A stretch of DNA of 64,000 nt. Origin: Aspidapion aeneum. Its lineage: Eukaryota; Arthropoda; Insecta; Coleoptera; Brentidae. The notes beneath the pieces are model-generated. The model ran no database searches and had not been told where the DNA came from. It saw only the letters and a program-made list of their open reading frames with translations. The stretch lies in the NCBI GenBank assembly GCA_963576565.1, contig OY755040.1:83594821-83658820 (forward strand), given 5' to 3'. The position numbers and the translations under genes were made by a program. Shown in pieces: positions 44,912 to 57,010 of the stretch; within the stretch, counting starts at the first letter, position 1; each line of letters starts with the position of its first letter.

Positions 44912-46611
44912 TAGATAATAAGTTTGTTTTGCTATTTAAAAAGACTATACAAAAGTGACACTGCCGCCAAAGTTTCTTGCACTCTAAAACCCCCCAATTT
45001 TCTTACTTCCTATCAAAAAAACATATCCCCCCTCTTCGCCTCTTAACATCTGAAACCCCCCTTTTTTCTACCTTCTGAAGCCCCCTTACCTTACATTACC
45101 CACTCCGCCTCTTGTCTAAATAAATAGTATTATTTAAATAAAAATTCATTAAATTTGAAATAGTTTTTGTTATGACTCATTTCCTGTTGACAAGTCTCCC
45201 GCAACAAGTTAAGACATGTCCTGACTTGTAATGTTTTAGCTTGACATGTCTTATTTTAAAGTGTTAACAAGTCTTAACCTGCTTGAAAAATATTAGATCA
45301 TCATCATACCTTTAAATCTGTCGTAGTTTTTTCAAATATGGATTTTTCAAAATTTGACCTTATGGTCTAATAGTATTTGCTACCCTGAAATTCGCTAAAT
45401 TACGTTTTTGACATTTGACAGATTTAATTTGACAGACATTTCAGACGTTTGACAGATGGCATTTGACACTTTAAGACTGACATTTGACAGTTGCCACTTA
45501 GATCATCACCCTGCCACCGAGGCTCACCTACTTTTTTCACCCTACTTTTTTCAAACTTCCGCTGGAATGTTTTCGAAGACCCTATCAGTGCATGTGGGAT
45601 AAAACAACAAAAAATGTTTAATTTTTTAATAATTAATAAATATTAAATATAATATTCCAAACCTCTTTTAAGAATATTCAATAACCTATGTAAGACACCA
45701 GATTTGAAAATTTCAAAAATATCTGCAGGTTGCGGTTTGTGGTTTTAAGACTTTTCTGGAAAAATATTTATGATTGTCACATTTTTGGTTGACAAACAGG
45801 ATATTTTGTTAGTCTAATGCTCCAATTTTTTTACCTACCTACTAAAAAACGTCATATATTGCATTTGACCTCTAGGGAAAGGCATTGTATCGCTAATATA
45901 CAAAAGACACGATTTCGATTTTCGATACTAGAAACTCCCCCTCCCCATAATATGAAAAAACACACATCATAACCACGCCTCTTAACATCTGAAACCCCCC
46001 CTTTTTTCTACCTACCACTAAAAACACACATCCTCTCGACAACAACCTTATATAATACGCCATTTTACCTACTTTGGTCCACCTAATACGAAAAAAACAC
46101 ATCATAACCACGCCTCTTAATATCTGAAACCCCCACCCCCACCCCCCAATCCCCCCTCCTTATTACCCAACAAAAAAAAACACATAATCTTTTACCCGCC
46201 TCCCAACATACTGATAACATAACACTCCGTTTTTCCTTACCTACTGTCGAAACTCCATTTTTTTAATGCCTACCACAAAAAACACACATCCTATTATTCG
46301 ACGCCTCGTGTGCCCCGCCCACCAACAACCTGATAACATCATACGTAATTTTTTATTTTTTTCCTACTTTTCCAAACTCATTTTTTAAATCCCTACCACA
46401 AAAAACACATCGTTCTATTGGGCTCTTGTGCCCCGCCCACCAACAACCTGATAACATCATACGCCATTTTTCTTTTTTACCTACTTTCCAAACTCGATTT
46501 TTTACTGCCTACCACAAAAAATATATCGTACAATTCGACGATGTTAAAAATAATGAAAAATTTTTTAAGTCCCTTATCAAAGTGCGCCAGAACAAACATA
46601 TCTATACTACT
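44912..46611. repeat. Polinton right terminal inverted repeat
   Basis: Reverse complement of 19423-21167 with small indels. Contains the same C-rich runs and tandem ~120-bp units with CCTACCACAAAAAACACATC blocks (46200-46530). Ends CTATACTACT at 46611, followed by the duplication CACACT. Confidence 0.93.
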
Positions 46612-46617
46612 CACACT

Positions 46618-48061
46618 GTATAAGAACCCAAATAGATATTCCCAGCCAAAATCTAAGCTAATATTTAGCCAGCTGTCGATCCTTTTAAACTATGTTTCAG
46701 TGTTTTTTCACCTCAAAGAAACAATGATTTGTCGGGGTCGAAGGAGCATGTTTCGGAGGGCGGTTCTGACGCAAAAATTTAAAAATCAAAACGTGGAAAA
46801 ATCTCCTATTACCTAATTTTTTACTGCACACAGATCCACCAAAGTGGACTGTAGTTTGATAGGTTTACGCGGTTCGTAGAATAGCTTATTAGCTTAGATT
46901 TGTCTTAAAGACCTATTTTGGGATTTAATTAATTTTAATGTTGTTGTGTAAAAGAGCAAAAATAGTGTCTTAATACTTACCATAATTCGAAATTATCCAG
47001 ACATACTAGGACCGTAAACACGGATAATTCCATAATCCATTCTAGCCGCAATTAATTACAGAGTTTCATTAATAATGCACAATTATTTTAGCACGCCGAT
47101 GACAGTTTTTGTGTTGTGTATATTTTTAGCAAGTAGGTAGAATCCCGGTATAAATTTATCTCGCGTGTTCGCGAAAATGTAGATTTTATCAAAATCAATT
47201 CGTGTCGATCGAGCTTCTATACAACACTCAAATTTTGGCTGGCACGTGTCCCTCTTTCCTCTGGGTTCCTTCATCCACCAGGTAGATATATCGTTCGGTA
47301 CTTTCTTATAAACGCAAGCAGGAAAAGGAGAAAGTATTTATTGAGGTGTCCAAGACATTGCATACTATTAATTTATATGTAATAACAAAAAATCCCAAAT
47401 TAAATTTACTTAATGGAACACTATTTGGTTTTTGTTGTCGAGTAGCATCCCCCACTACTAAGACAATTGACTGGTCATGTACGAACTAAACATATCTGGA
47501 CGGCCAAGAAATTTTGTGAATAGTCAAACAGTGTTACTGCTCGACTTGCTATCAAAGTTTTCAACTAAAACACTGGCCTCGTGTAAACCTTTGTTTTAAC
47601 TTAAGTTGATTTAGCAGACTCTACTAATTAAGTAAACTGTGTGAACACTCGTTCGACTTAAAACTCACTCAACTAAATTACTTTAGTTTACTTAACGACT
47701 GGCTGCATGTGAACCGGCCTTTAAAATAGTTATAAGAAATATATTCAGAAATCTCTTACAGAACGCTGTTCCATCAGTTGTTTTCGTTAAAGAAATAAAT
47801 GGATCCATGACGGATCTGATACCTTCCTAGCTAGCCTATTACCACACTTCAAGTGAAGCCATGATATATTTTATCAGCCTTGAAAACAGTTTTTGTAAAT
47901 ATTTCAGAAACTATGGCTCCTACGAAGTTTTTGGTTATTACACAATTTGTTGAGCAAAATACGTTCTACTATAGTCCGAAAACCGCATATTAATGCAATG
48001 CTCCGGTAAAAAGTTAGAAGTTTAAAAAAATTTTAATTGTCAAAAAACGGTCATTAACAAC
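46618..48061. other. non-coding flank of the Polinton
   Basis: AT-rich DNA without a supported gene. Short open frames here have no recognisable domain. Confidence 0.5.
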
Positions 48062-48297
48062 AATGGATTTTGACCAAAATCTAATCAGCTCCTTAGAGTG
48101 TCGAACACTATTTTACCTGAAATTTTTATGAAAAACGGTTTAGCGGTTTAGGAGCTATCGTGTTACGGACAAACATACACACTCACAGACACACTCACAC
48201 ACACATACATATACACACACACACACACACAGACATCACGACGATGTTGCTAAGAAGATCAAAATACATCCAAAAAACACAATTTCGGCGTTATCTT
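48062..48297. repeat. dispersed repeat with CA microsatellite
   Basis: Shares TTTACCTGAAATTTT, TTTAGGAGCTATC and TTTCGGCGTTATCT blocks, in the same order, with the reverse complement of 63770-64000. A variable (CA)n tract lies in the middle of both. Family unknown; similar repeats are common in insect genomes. Confidence 0.7.
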
Positions 48298-48710
48298 AAA
48301 TAGTTATTTACCTAACTAGTGCGGAAAGTGATACTTTTACGCACGCGACGGCAGTTGCCCGAACGACGCTTTGCGGAGTTCGGGCACGCCGTCAAGGGCG
48401 GAAAAGGCACTTTCCGCAAGAGTTAGGTACAACATTTTTCCTAGTTGCATAAAAAGCTTGGTTTTACATTTTAATATATTTGGTATTTTTTACATTAAAA
48501 CAGCAAAAAACAAATTCTGTTTTCATTTTTAATTTAATTGAGTTTATAAATGGGTCAATAAGTCTAATTAAGGCCTCATTTTTAATTTAATTGAGTATAT
48601 AAATGGGTCAATAAGTCTAATTAGGCCTAAAATTCACGGCGTGCGGAAAGTTCAACTTTCCGCACGCAAATGCGTGCGTAAAAGTGCACTTTTACGCACG
48701 CAAGTGGGAA
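48298..48710. mobile_element. second copy of the compact foldback family, rearranged
   Basis: AATAGTTATTTACCTAACTAG and the following ~330 bp match the left arm of 42728-43380 closely. After the central hairpin the right arm is missing and replaced by a short palindrome (GCGTGCGTAAAAGTGCACTT, ~48670-48700), so the copy is partial. Confidence 0.75.
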
Positions 48711-49216
48711 AAATTTTTTTTTGTCGAAAATAATACCTTTCCTAGCCTTTGCTGTGCAGGCTTGGAAGGTAAAAGTACCTACAGGGGTAACCATTATAAA
48801 TGTAACTTTCTATTTTCTTGTTTATTAAAAACTTTTAAATATGGGATAAAACAAAGTTCCACTAAGACACAATTTGTTTCTTTTGCGGTCAACGGTCATC
48901 ATAATATGTTCAGAACTCATAATTCAATAATAAACGAGAGAGTTAGGGATTACCCCTCTACATCAACTACTCTAAAAAATAAACTTTAAAAAATATACAT
49001 TTTATTTTGTAAAAAAGTGATTCAATCACTTTTATCAACTAGAGATATTGTTAAAAATGAGGAAAATATTCAAATGATAGCAAAAATATATGTATAAATA
49101 AGCAATATACAAGCAAGACCCAGAGAACCACAACAAATATTACGAACCACTGATCGAAATATGTCAAAAAGCTAAAAAGAATCTTATAATTTTTTCTTGT
49201 TGGTTTCCTGTAACTT
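48711..49216. other. non-coding DNA
   Basis: AT-rich; a ~100-codon open frame at 48684-48989 has no recognisable domain and starts in the foldback repeat, so I do not call it a gene. Confidence 0.5.
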
Positions 49217-49815
49217 AGTTAAGTCAAGGCCAACACAAAAATAGAGGCCACGACCCTGAAAAAATCAGCTGTTCTCCCGGGGCTGAATTTTACATTGGGT
49301 CTTATGGGAGGTCAGACGTTTTTTTATGATATTTTCAAAATGGCACTACAGATTTCCGCAAAAGTTGAGTGCAATATTCTCAGACACCATCCCGATATTC
49401 CACCAAAGGTTTGTAAGGAAGCAACATGATTAAAAGGTTAAAATCTTCAAGATTTAGCATTCCTTATTTTGAATTCAAATTACCCGCCATGTACCACATG
49501 CCAACTGTTATATTTGACATATGTGATTGTCACATTCGCTTCTGCTTTAAACTTAATTTTTGTGTGAGCTAATGAAGCGGCTATGAAAAATTAGGGCTTA
49601 CTATACATTAAAAAAAAATTGTTCTGCCAGAGTAAAGTAATCTCAAAAACGGCTTTATTTAAAAAAAATCAAATATCCATAAACCGTCATTCCAACTTCA
49701 ATATTTTAAAGACAATCAGCTGTGTTATAACGTGACCATCAAAAAAAAATCAGCCCCGGATGTGACGTCAACAAAGTGGAGGATCGTGGGCCGTCCATTT
49801 TGATAGCCCTGGTTA
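49217..49815. repeat. inverted-repeat element (MITE-like)
   Basis: The left end (AAGGCCAACACAAAAATAGAGGCCACGA) and the right end (TCGTGGGCCGTCCATTTTGATAGCCCT) are imperfect reverse complements, and CAGCTGTT...GGGGCTGA / TCAGCCCC pairs further inside. Interior AT-rich, non-coding. Limits approximate. Confidence 0.5.
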
Positions 49816-51049
49816 AGTATGACAATGTGCAAGTTACTTAAATTTAAGTGCTAGATTAAACTAGATTAGGTTTTGACTTAGCTTGGTTTTATATCAAAGT
49901 GCCAGGTGAGATGGTCGCCCTGTGTCGTTATTTTTGAAATCTCCCCGAGCGAGTACTCCTCGAAATTCGAGCGAAAGTGGGCGTATTCTTGAAATTTTCA
50001 CCCGAAAACCGTGTGACATTTTGGCAACTTTTCACCGGGGAGATCTCGATAGGTGCCGACGTGGTGACTTTTGTCAAAAACTCTGAGATAACCTAGAAAA
50101 TGTTGTTTTGGTTACGTGTGGGTTTTGTTTTTTCCCTGTTTGTTTTGTAAATGTTGAAGGATATTTTTTGGCCTCCATTACAGGCTTTTTCTTGATAAAC
50201 TCCACCATTAAATCTTTTTGAGCTAAATATATTTTTGAAAAACTGCTTTTTGAAAAATTATTAAAATTAAAACAAATTTTTAGTTTTTTTTTTTATAAAT
50301 TAGTTTTTGAAAAAGCTTTTTAGGAAATGTTTGCTCAATTGAACGCGGTTAGATTTACCACAAATTTTCATCTCATAACATAAGGACAGAGCTATTATTT
50401 AAGACAAAATAAGTCATATTTAAATAAAAACTAAATGAAAAATCTTGGAGCAAATTTAATATAACTCGTTTTTTGTCCATCCATGTCCACAAACAAAAAA
50501 TCAAGGAAATAAAAATTGGGGTTACATCCCTTCAACACATAACTGTATTTGGTTAATTGTCTGTCAAAATTTTTTGCTTTTTTATTGGTCAAAATTGTCA
50601 CGTGCTGTCATCTGAAAATTGGCAACAGTGCGCTCATTTCATATCACTTTTCATGTATTCCCCAAACCAAGAATACTGCATTTATGCAATACGGTGAGAA
50701 ACGAGGGAGTGCTCACTCGTTGTCACTCCCCGGGGAGTACTCACTCGGGGAGATTTCAAGAATACTGCCACTGGGCGTTTATTCTTGATTATCCGTGACG
50801 TGAGGTGAGATGAGCGCTCACACCAGTGGATTCATTCCATGCAAAAAGGTGGTGAATGTATTCAAAGTCCACCCGTGAAAGTGAACTTTTAACTCACCTC
50901 ACCTCACGTGCAGTCAAGAATAAATGTCGAGCAGTGTGAGTATTCTTTAAATCTCCCTCCCCGAGCGAGTACTCCCCGGGGAGTGACAACGAGTATTGCC
51001 TAAATTATTCTTGGTTTGGGGAATATGTGAAAAGTGATATGAAATGGAC

Positions 51050-54000
51050 CAATTTAATTTAAGAGGTGGTAGACGCTTTTTACTCATTGGGCGTCGACCG
51101 GTGAGATACCACCATGCCAGAAGTGAGTAGCGCTAAGTGGTATCACCACGTTCCGCTACTGCGCTGGCAGTCCGGTTCCAACAATGAGTAACAGATAGCA
51201 TGATGGCGCCTCCAGGATCAAGATATTCCGGAGGTAAAATACCCGACCACTCGGATCTCCGGGCGTCGGGTGATCCTGGGGGTCCTTCATGCAAAGATAT
51301 TAAATGAAGACCAAAAACTCAACCCAGAATTGATTTTAGCAATATAAGAGGATTAAGTACCAACATGAATTCAGTTCACCAACATCTTGAAGAACAAAGA
51401 CCTGACATCCTTGTTCTCACCGAAACTAAAATCAGTTCTGCAACACCTATTGTGAACTATCTTTATCCCGGCTATGACCTACACCACCGATTTCGACATA
51501 ATTTTGGGATTTGTGTGTACATTAAAAATGACCTTTCATGTCATCGAGAGGAGAAGCTAGAACCAGCGAACCTCGATATCATATGGCTGAAATTCACCTC
51601 AAAGTTATCGACCAAGTTCATTTGCTGCCTCTACCGACCGCCAAGTAACACCGAGTATCAAAACTTTTTTGCGACATTATCCGAAAACTGTGATAGTATA
51701 CAGTCTAACTATCCACATGCGGAAATTGTTCTTTTAGGCGATTTCAACGTTCACAATATACCCTGGCTAAAACACCACAACAAAACAGATAATGAAGGCA
51801 GGGAAGCAGAAGCTTTTGCCATAAGTTGTGGTCTAACGCAGCTTGTCGATGAACCTACCCGTATCTCAGAAAGGGGTGAATTTGCAGCGCTTTTAGACTT
51901 GTTCCTAACTACAAATCCTGACTTGTACACAATTCAAGTAGATCCCCCACTTGGTTCATCCGATCATAAACTTATAAGAACAAAGTGCGAAATGTTCATA
52001 CCGCCAAGCCAACAATCACTTCCTCGTAAAATGTGGCACTATAAATCGGCAAAATGGAATGACCTTAAACAGTTTTACCTGGATTTTCCATGGCAAGAGG
52101 TTTGCTTTAAAACAGCTGATCCCACTATTTGCTGTAATGAAATAACAAAAGTAATCTTATCTGGAATGGATGCATATATCCCACATACAATAAAACGCAG
52201 AGCTAATGCAAAACCTTGGTTCAACAGCCAGTGTCAAACGGCTGTACAGAAAAAACACAGAGCATATAACCTTTGGAAACGACAACAAACCGCTCAAAAC
52301 CACACAGAATTTATAGAAGCCAGAAATAGTTGCAAAATTACTATTGACGCCGCCAAAGAAACATACAATCAAAGAATAAAAAACAGGTTGCTGAATTGTC
52401 CAAGTAGTTCTAGGTCCTTTTGGTCTCTTGCAAAAGCCGTTGGATCAAACTTCACCAAGTCATCCATACCACCACTTACAGATAAAAATACTCACTTAGC
52501 CACAACATCAGAGGAAAAAGCCAATATGCTGGCCAAAATCTTTTCCTCCAACTCAAACCTAACAGTGCCAAATGGAGAAACTCCACCGTTCATTGAAAGG
52601 GTTTCCCACAGTATGCCAGAAGTACCCTTTTGTCACAGTGAAATACAAAAATCCCTTAAAAAGTTGGATACAAACAAAGCAATGGGTCCAGATGGCATTC
52701 CCGCGATAGTACTCAAAAATTGTGCTAGCGAACTCACCCCAACTTTCGCAAAATTATTCAATTTATCTTATAGGCAAGGAGTATATCCATCATCACGGAA
52801 GTCTGTCGCAGTACAACCCATTCCAAAGAAAGGAAAAAAGACAGATCCGTTAAACTATAGACCAATTGCTCTACTTCCGGTGATATCAAAAGTAATGGAA
52901 AGAGTTGTGAACAATCACCTAACCAAGTACTTGGAAAAATACAAAATTATCAACGACAAGCAATACGGATTTCGAAAATATAGGTCAACTGGCGATTTAC
53001 TTACATACGTCACTCACTTATGGCAAAAAGCGATTGAGTTGCGAGGTGAAACAAGAACAATTGCCTTAGATATATCTAAAGCATTCGATAAAGTCTGGCA
53101 TGAAAATCTGCTCAACAAGCTCAAAGCAACGGGATTGTCGCCGAGACTTTGCACTTGGTTTGAAAGTTACCTTAAGGATAGATCCATTTATGTTGCACTG
53201 GATGGCCGGAACTCCAACTCTTACCAAATAAATGCTGGTGTGCCACAGGGAGCAATCCTTTCGCCAACACTTTTTCTGATTTACATAAATGACCTCATAG
53301 ATAAAACAGTAAATCCACTTTATTGCTTTGCAGATGATGGCAATGTAGTCTCCTCAGTCATACCACCCACTCAGTGTCTATCCGCACGTGAATTTCATCA
53401 TCTTAGACTAACTCAAATATCGCAGATAAATAACGACCTGGAGATAATAGAGGACTGGGGCAACAAAAACCTTGTACAGTTCAACGCGCAGAAAACCCAA
53501 GCAGCCCTGTTTTCAAAAAAGACCAGCACCGGTGAGCCAAACATCATGCTATCTGGAAGTGCTGTCACATTGCAGAGCCAGTTGAACATCTTAGGAGTCA
53601 CTGCAGAGACCAACATGTCTTGGCACAGTCACGTGGCAGATATAGCTAAAAGGGCGTCCCAAAAGCTTGGGGTGCTATTTCGTACAAGACATCTGTATAC
53701 ACCAAGCCAACTGCTGACACTCTACAAAGCCCAGATTCGACCAACTATGGAGTACTGCTCACATATATGGAGTGCGGCACCCAAACATACCTTAATGCTT
53801 TTGAACACCGTGCAAAAGCGAGCTATCAAGCTGATCAATGACCCCGCACTTACCCGTAGCTTGGATAGTCTCGAACATCGAAGAACTGTGGGCGATTTAT
53901 CTCTCTTCTACAGGTATTATCACGGAAAATGCTCTGAAGAGTTGGCACGTATGATCCCCCCGGGAGTAGCACCTACTAGGCGAACACGTCAAACAGACGG

Positions 54001-54231
54001 TAACCATCAATTTACTGTCAAAATAGAGGCACCAAGAACCTCATTATATCAGAATTCATATATCTGGAGAACAGCATCGCTGTGGAATAAACTCCCTGCG
54101 ACAGGTTTCCCTGCAGATTACAACCTGAACCGTTTCAAAACCAATACACACCAACATTTCCGCGCACTTGCCGCTTGTCGAGCGTGATAGGGATCTCCTT
54201 GCGAGTGCGCATACCCGTAAAGAAAAAAAAA
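51050..54231 (+). mobile_element. LINE (Jockey/CR1-like group), near full length
   Basis: Starts with a GC-richer 5' region at about 51055, carries one long ORF (51365-54187) and ends with a short A-rich tail (AAAGAAAAAAAAAATAAAA) at about 54231. It interrupts the right arm of the foldback: arm sequence stops at about 51047 and resumes at about 54236. A separate ORF1 is not seen. Confidence 0.8.
51365..54187 (+). CDS. LINE endonuclease-reverse transcriptase, intact 940-aa ORF
   Basis: An APE-type endonuclease (TETK near residue 20, GDFNVHN near 125, SSDHKLI near 205) is followed by reverse transcriptase (GPDGIPAIVLK, NYRPIAL, KQYGFRK.RST, LDISKAFDKVW, GVPQGAILSP and the catalytic FADDG near residue 660) and a C-terminal region ending in YHGKCSEEL...LWNKLP...FK. 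No stops or frameshifts. The ATG at 51365 leaves out the usual first endonuclease strand: the in-frame sequence FSNIRGLSTN just upstream, open back to a TGA near 51305, fits that strand, so the original protein probably began upstream or by another start. The enzyme nicks DNA and copies the LINE RNA at the target. The intact frame suggests recent insertion. Confidence 0.92.
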   Translation: MNSVHQHLEEQRPDILVLTETKISSATPIVNYLYPGYDLHHRFRHNFGICVYIKNDLSCHREEKLEPANLDIIWLKFTSKLSTKFICCLYRPPSNTEYQNFFATLSENCDSIQSNYPHAEIVLLGDFNVHNIPWLKHHNKTDNEGREAEAFAISCGLTQLVDEPTRISERGEFAALLDLFLTTNPDLYTIQVDPPLGSSDHKLIRTKCEMFIPPSQQSLPRKMWHYKSAKWNDLKQFYLDFPWQEVCFKTADPTICCNEITKVILSGMDAYIPHTIKRRANAKPWFNSQCQTAVQKKHRAYNLWKRQQTAQNHTEFIEARNSCKITIDAAKETYNQRIKNRLLNCPSSSRSFWSLAKAVGSNFTKSSIPPLTDKNTHLATTSEEKANMLAKIFSSNSNLTVPNGETPPFIERVSHSMPEVPFCHSEIQKSLKKLDTNKAMGPDGIPAIVLKNCASELTPTFAKLFNLSYRQGVYPSSRKSVAVQPIPKKGKKTDPLNYRPIALLPVISKVMERVVNNHLTKYLEKYKIINDKQYGFRKYRSTGDLLTYVTHLWQKAIELRGETRTIALDISKAFDKVWHENLLNKLKATGLSPRLCTWFESYLKDRSIYVALDGRNSNSYQINAGVPQGAILSPTLFLIYINDLIDKTVNPLYCFADDGNVVSSVIPPTQCLSAREFHHLRLTQISQINNDLEIIEDWGNKNLVQFNAQKTQAALFSKKTSTGEPNIMLSGSAVTLQSQLNILGVTAETNMSWHSHVADIAKRASQKLGVLFRTRHLYTPSQLLTLYKAQIRPTMEYCSHIWSAAPKHTLMLLNTVQKRAIKLINDPALTRSLDSLEHRRTVGDLSLFYRYYHGKCSEELARMIPPGVAPTRRTRQTDGNHQFTVKIEAPRTSLYQNSYIWRTASLWNKLPATGFPADYNLNRFKTNTHQHFRALAACRA

Positions 54232-54997
54232 ATAAAATTTCAGGAGCACGGACGTGACAATTTCGACCAATAAAAATAATTGACAGACAACTTACCAAAT
54301 AGAGTTATGTGATTGATGAGAAGGAACCCCAATTTTCCTTTCCTTGATTGTTTGTTTGTGGACATTGTGAAAAATGAGTTATACAAATTTGGGTAGGGGA
54401 CAATTCACCGTAGGCGGATTTAATTTTTATTTAAATATATCCGCGGTTAATTAATTGCAAACATATCCTAACCGGTGCACAGAGGGGTCACTGAAAATAT
54501 TGAATATCTCCAAAAAAAAATTCCTACTATTACCCAACTCTTGACATTAATTTGAAACGAGTAGGCTTTGGTGAGTCATAAAACAAAAACAAAAAAATAC
54601 AAAGAATTGCCGTAACTTGTCAAAAAGGCTTCACTTAGTGGTATGTTCTGCGAAATATTATTATATTGCAGCAGACGCTTTTAAACTTTGAAATTTTTTT
54701 AAAACTTATAGTTTACAAATTTTTATGATGTATGAAGATAAAAGAGGTAAGTTTTTGCTGTTTTCCTACACTTTTATATTTTAGTAATAATTTCCCATAT
54801 TTGTATAACGACCATTTTTATTAAAACATATTTTTCAAAATAAATCCTAAACTTTTACGAACGATTTTAAAGAAATTTTGGAATATTATATTTTTCTTAT
54901 ATATATTATTAAGTTGCACTTAACTGCTAACCTGTGTGGTAAAACATTATTTTCTGCTAGATGCCTCGAATCCCTATTGGTATTAATAAAAGAACTA

Positions 54998-55463
54998 TAC
55001 AGGTTGAGTTCTAATTAATAGTCCAAAATTGCAGGATCGATTCAGGGGCTCAAAATATTACTATTTGTGTATATATGCTTTTGTCCGAAAGTTGATAGTT
55101 TAGAAGATACAGGGTGTTAAAGTTTTTCTTAAAATTTCAAATTTTATCTCTAGCGAATTATATATTCAGTTTTTTAAAACCAAAATTGGCATACTGGGGT
55201 TTTTTGGGTCGAAAAATTCGAATATGATGTTATTTTTGATAGATTTGGTAGCGCCACTTGCGATATCTCTAGTGCATTTTTTGGCATATATTTTTTGTGC
55301 GCTTATTTATTACAAATCTGATAGCATACTTCAAATCCTTGATGTTTTTTATGTAAAAAAAATATACTCAACTTTTGGACTGTAATAATTAAACAAATAG
55401 TAATATTTTCAGCTTCTGAATCGATCCTGCGATTTCGGACTATTACCTAGAACTCACTCTGTA
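54998..55463. mobile_element. MITE with ACAG..GAGTTCTA termini
   Basis: The left end ACAGGTTGAGTTCTAATTAA TAGTCC and the right end GGACTATTACCTAGAACTCACTCTGT are imperfect inverted repeats, and the match continues inside (TCGATTCAGGGGCTCAAAATA against TATTTTCAGCTTCTGAATCGA). TATA flanks the left end and TATAG the right, fitting a TA-type target. Confidence 0.6.
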
Positions 55464-56639
55464 TAGCAGCTCTTGTCGGTTGGTCTACAATTTTAGCTAT
55501 TCACGTTACTAGACCGGAAACGTGGACTGTATAGGTCGACCCAGGAAATTTACAGGGCGATCTGGGGAGACCTGTAAAGTGTAACGTACAGGGTGATTAA
55601 TCATATTACAGTGATTGATATTGACGATTCAGAAAATGACAAATTATCAATTTTGTTCTACAATATAAATATTGAAATTGTTTATATTTTCTTTATAGCT
55701 TAATCATTTCTAAATTAATTATCAGTTTTATATTTATATGCTAAGGTAATATCAGATTACAAATATTGTTGTTGTTGTTGTTGTTTATAATAGCTTAATA
55801 ATTAATCTTATTAATTAAAATATAAAACTTATCTATTATTATGTTATCTTGTGTTTACAGAGTTTAAAATGGTTTTTGTATATAATATACATACAACTAA
55901 ACTAAATATAACTAATTATTAGTTTTATCTTTTTTTAATTTAATAAAAAAATATTAAGTCGGTTTTAAGTTCAGCTCTTTGCATGTTTTAAATAATTACA
56001 AATAAAATCATACAGCTGTAAAAAAGCTGCTGGTTTTTTAAGAAAATTACTTTATTTCTAAAAAGTTGATTACTTTTGCGACACTCTATAATAAAAGATT
56101 CGCATGTTTTTATTTGATGTGTTTAGGGATTATAAAATTTTTTAAAAGAGGTAAAAATTAGTTAAAGTATAATTTTATCATGAATCAGCGAAAATATAAA
56201 TAAATAAATAAATAAATAAAAAGGACTTTATTTTATACTCAGCGAAGTTAAGCGTGAAGCTTCTATATGATTTTGTTATGTGGTAATATGAAAACACCCT
56301 ATATAAAAAACATTTCTGTAGGCTAATAATTATAATTTGTTTTACACTTTGTATTAATATTGTAATTTTAACACATTTTGAATAATATCTACGTGCTAAA
56401 TAATTTTTTAATAAAATATGGCCCTGCTGGCCCACTGTGCGGTGTGTGGACCAGCAGCATTTTGCAAAAATATATTTTTGAAAATAATTCTTTTTAAAAA
56501 GTAGTTTTTTTCAAAAATTAAATTAAAATAAAACTAAAAAAAAAATAGTTTTCTTTATAATACTATTTTAAAAAGCAGTTTTTTCAAAAACTAGTATATA
56601 AAAAATACTAAAACATGTTTTTTATAAAATTATTTTTTT
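55464..56639. other. AT-rich non-coding DNA
   Basis: Very AT-rich, with a (TTG)n run near 55766-55785 and an (AAAT)n run near 56195-56220. The segment after about 56460 resembles part of the foldback arm. No gene. Confidence 0.5.
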
Positions 56640-57010
56640 ATATATATTTTTTCAAAATATAATTTTCGGCAAATTGTCCTCGCGGCAATTAATATGTTAG
56701 CCCAAAAAGATTTCATGGTCGAGTTTATCAAGGCAAGGCCTGAAATGGAGGTCAAAAAATATACTCCCACATTTATAAAACAAACAGGAACAAACCTTTA
56801 AAAAAACAAAACGCACACGTCACATCTCACAGTTGTTGACAAAGTCACCAAGTCGGGACCTATCGAGATCTCCCTGTGTCGTTATTCTTGAAATCTCCCC
56901 GAGCGAGTACTCCTCGAAATTCAAGGGGAAAGTGGGCATTTCTCCCCCAATCCAATTCTTGAAACTTTCATCCCAAAAACGTGTGACATTTTGGCGACAT
57001 CACACCGGAG

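Larger units (their letters stand above)
19423..46611. mobile_element. Maverick/Polinton element with nested insertions
   Basis: The ends are AGTAGTATAGATATGT... and its reverse complement ...ATACTACT, i.e. the AG...CT termini of Polintons. A perfect 6-bp duplication CACACT flanks it (19417-19422; 46612-46617), the length Polinton integrases make. TIRs are ~1.7 kb. Inside are a packaging ATPase, retroviral-type integrase, capsid-like genes and a metalloproteinase. The total of 27.2 kb exceeds the usual 15-20 kb because a LINE, a THAP/P element and smaller repeats have inserted. DNA polymerase B and the adenovirus-type protease were not found, so the copy is defective. Confidence 0.93.
49905..57010. 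mobile_element. foldback element broken by a LINE and other insertions
   Basis: The left arm (about 49905-50670) begins with CTGTGTCGTTATTTTTGAAATC...CCCCGAGCGAGTACTCC. The right arm is in pieces: 50960-51050, then 54235-54420 after the LINE, then about 56640-57010 with the mirrored TCGAGTTTATCAAG.CAAGGCCTG and GTGACATTTTGGCGAC segments. The centre carries repeated GAGTACTC-CCCGGGGAGTG palindromes (50690-50760; 50960-51000). 54430-56640 includes a further MITE and AT-rich filler. No transposase. Confidence 0.6.

Noticed and set aside
48684..48989. 101-aa plus-strand open frame
   Set aside because: Starts inside the foldback repeat and shows no domain.
50549..50788. 79-aa plus-strand open frame
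   Set aside because: Within the foldback arm; no domain and part of an inverted repeat.
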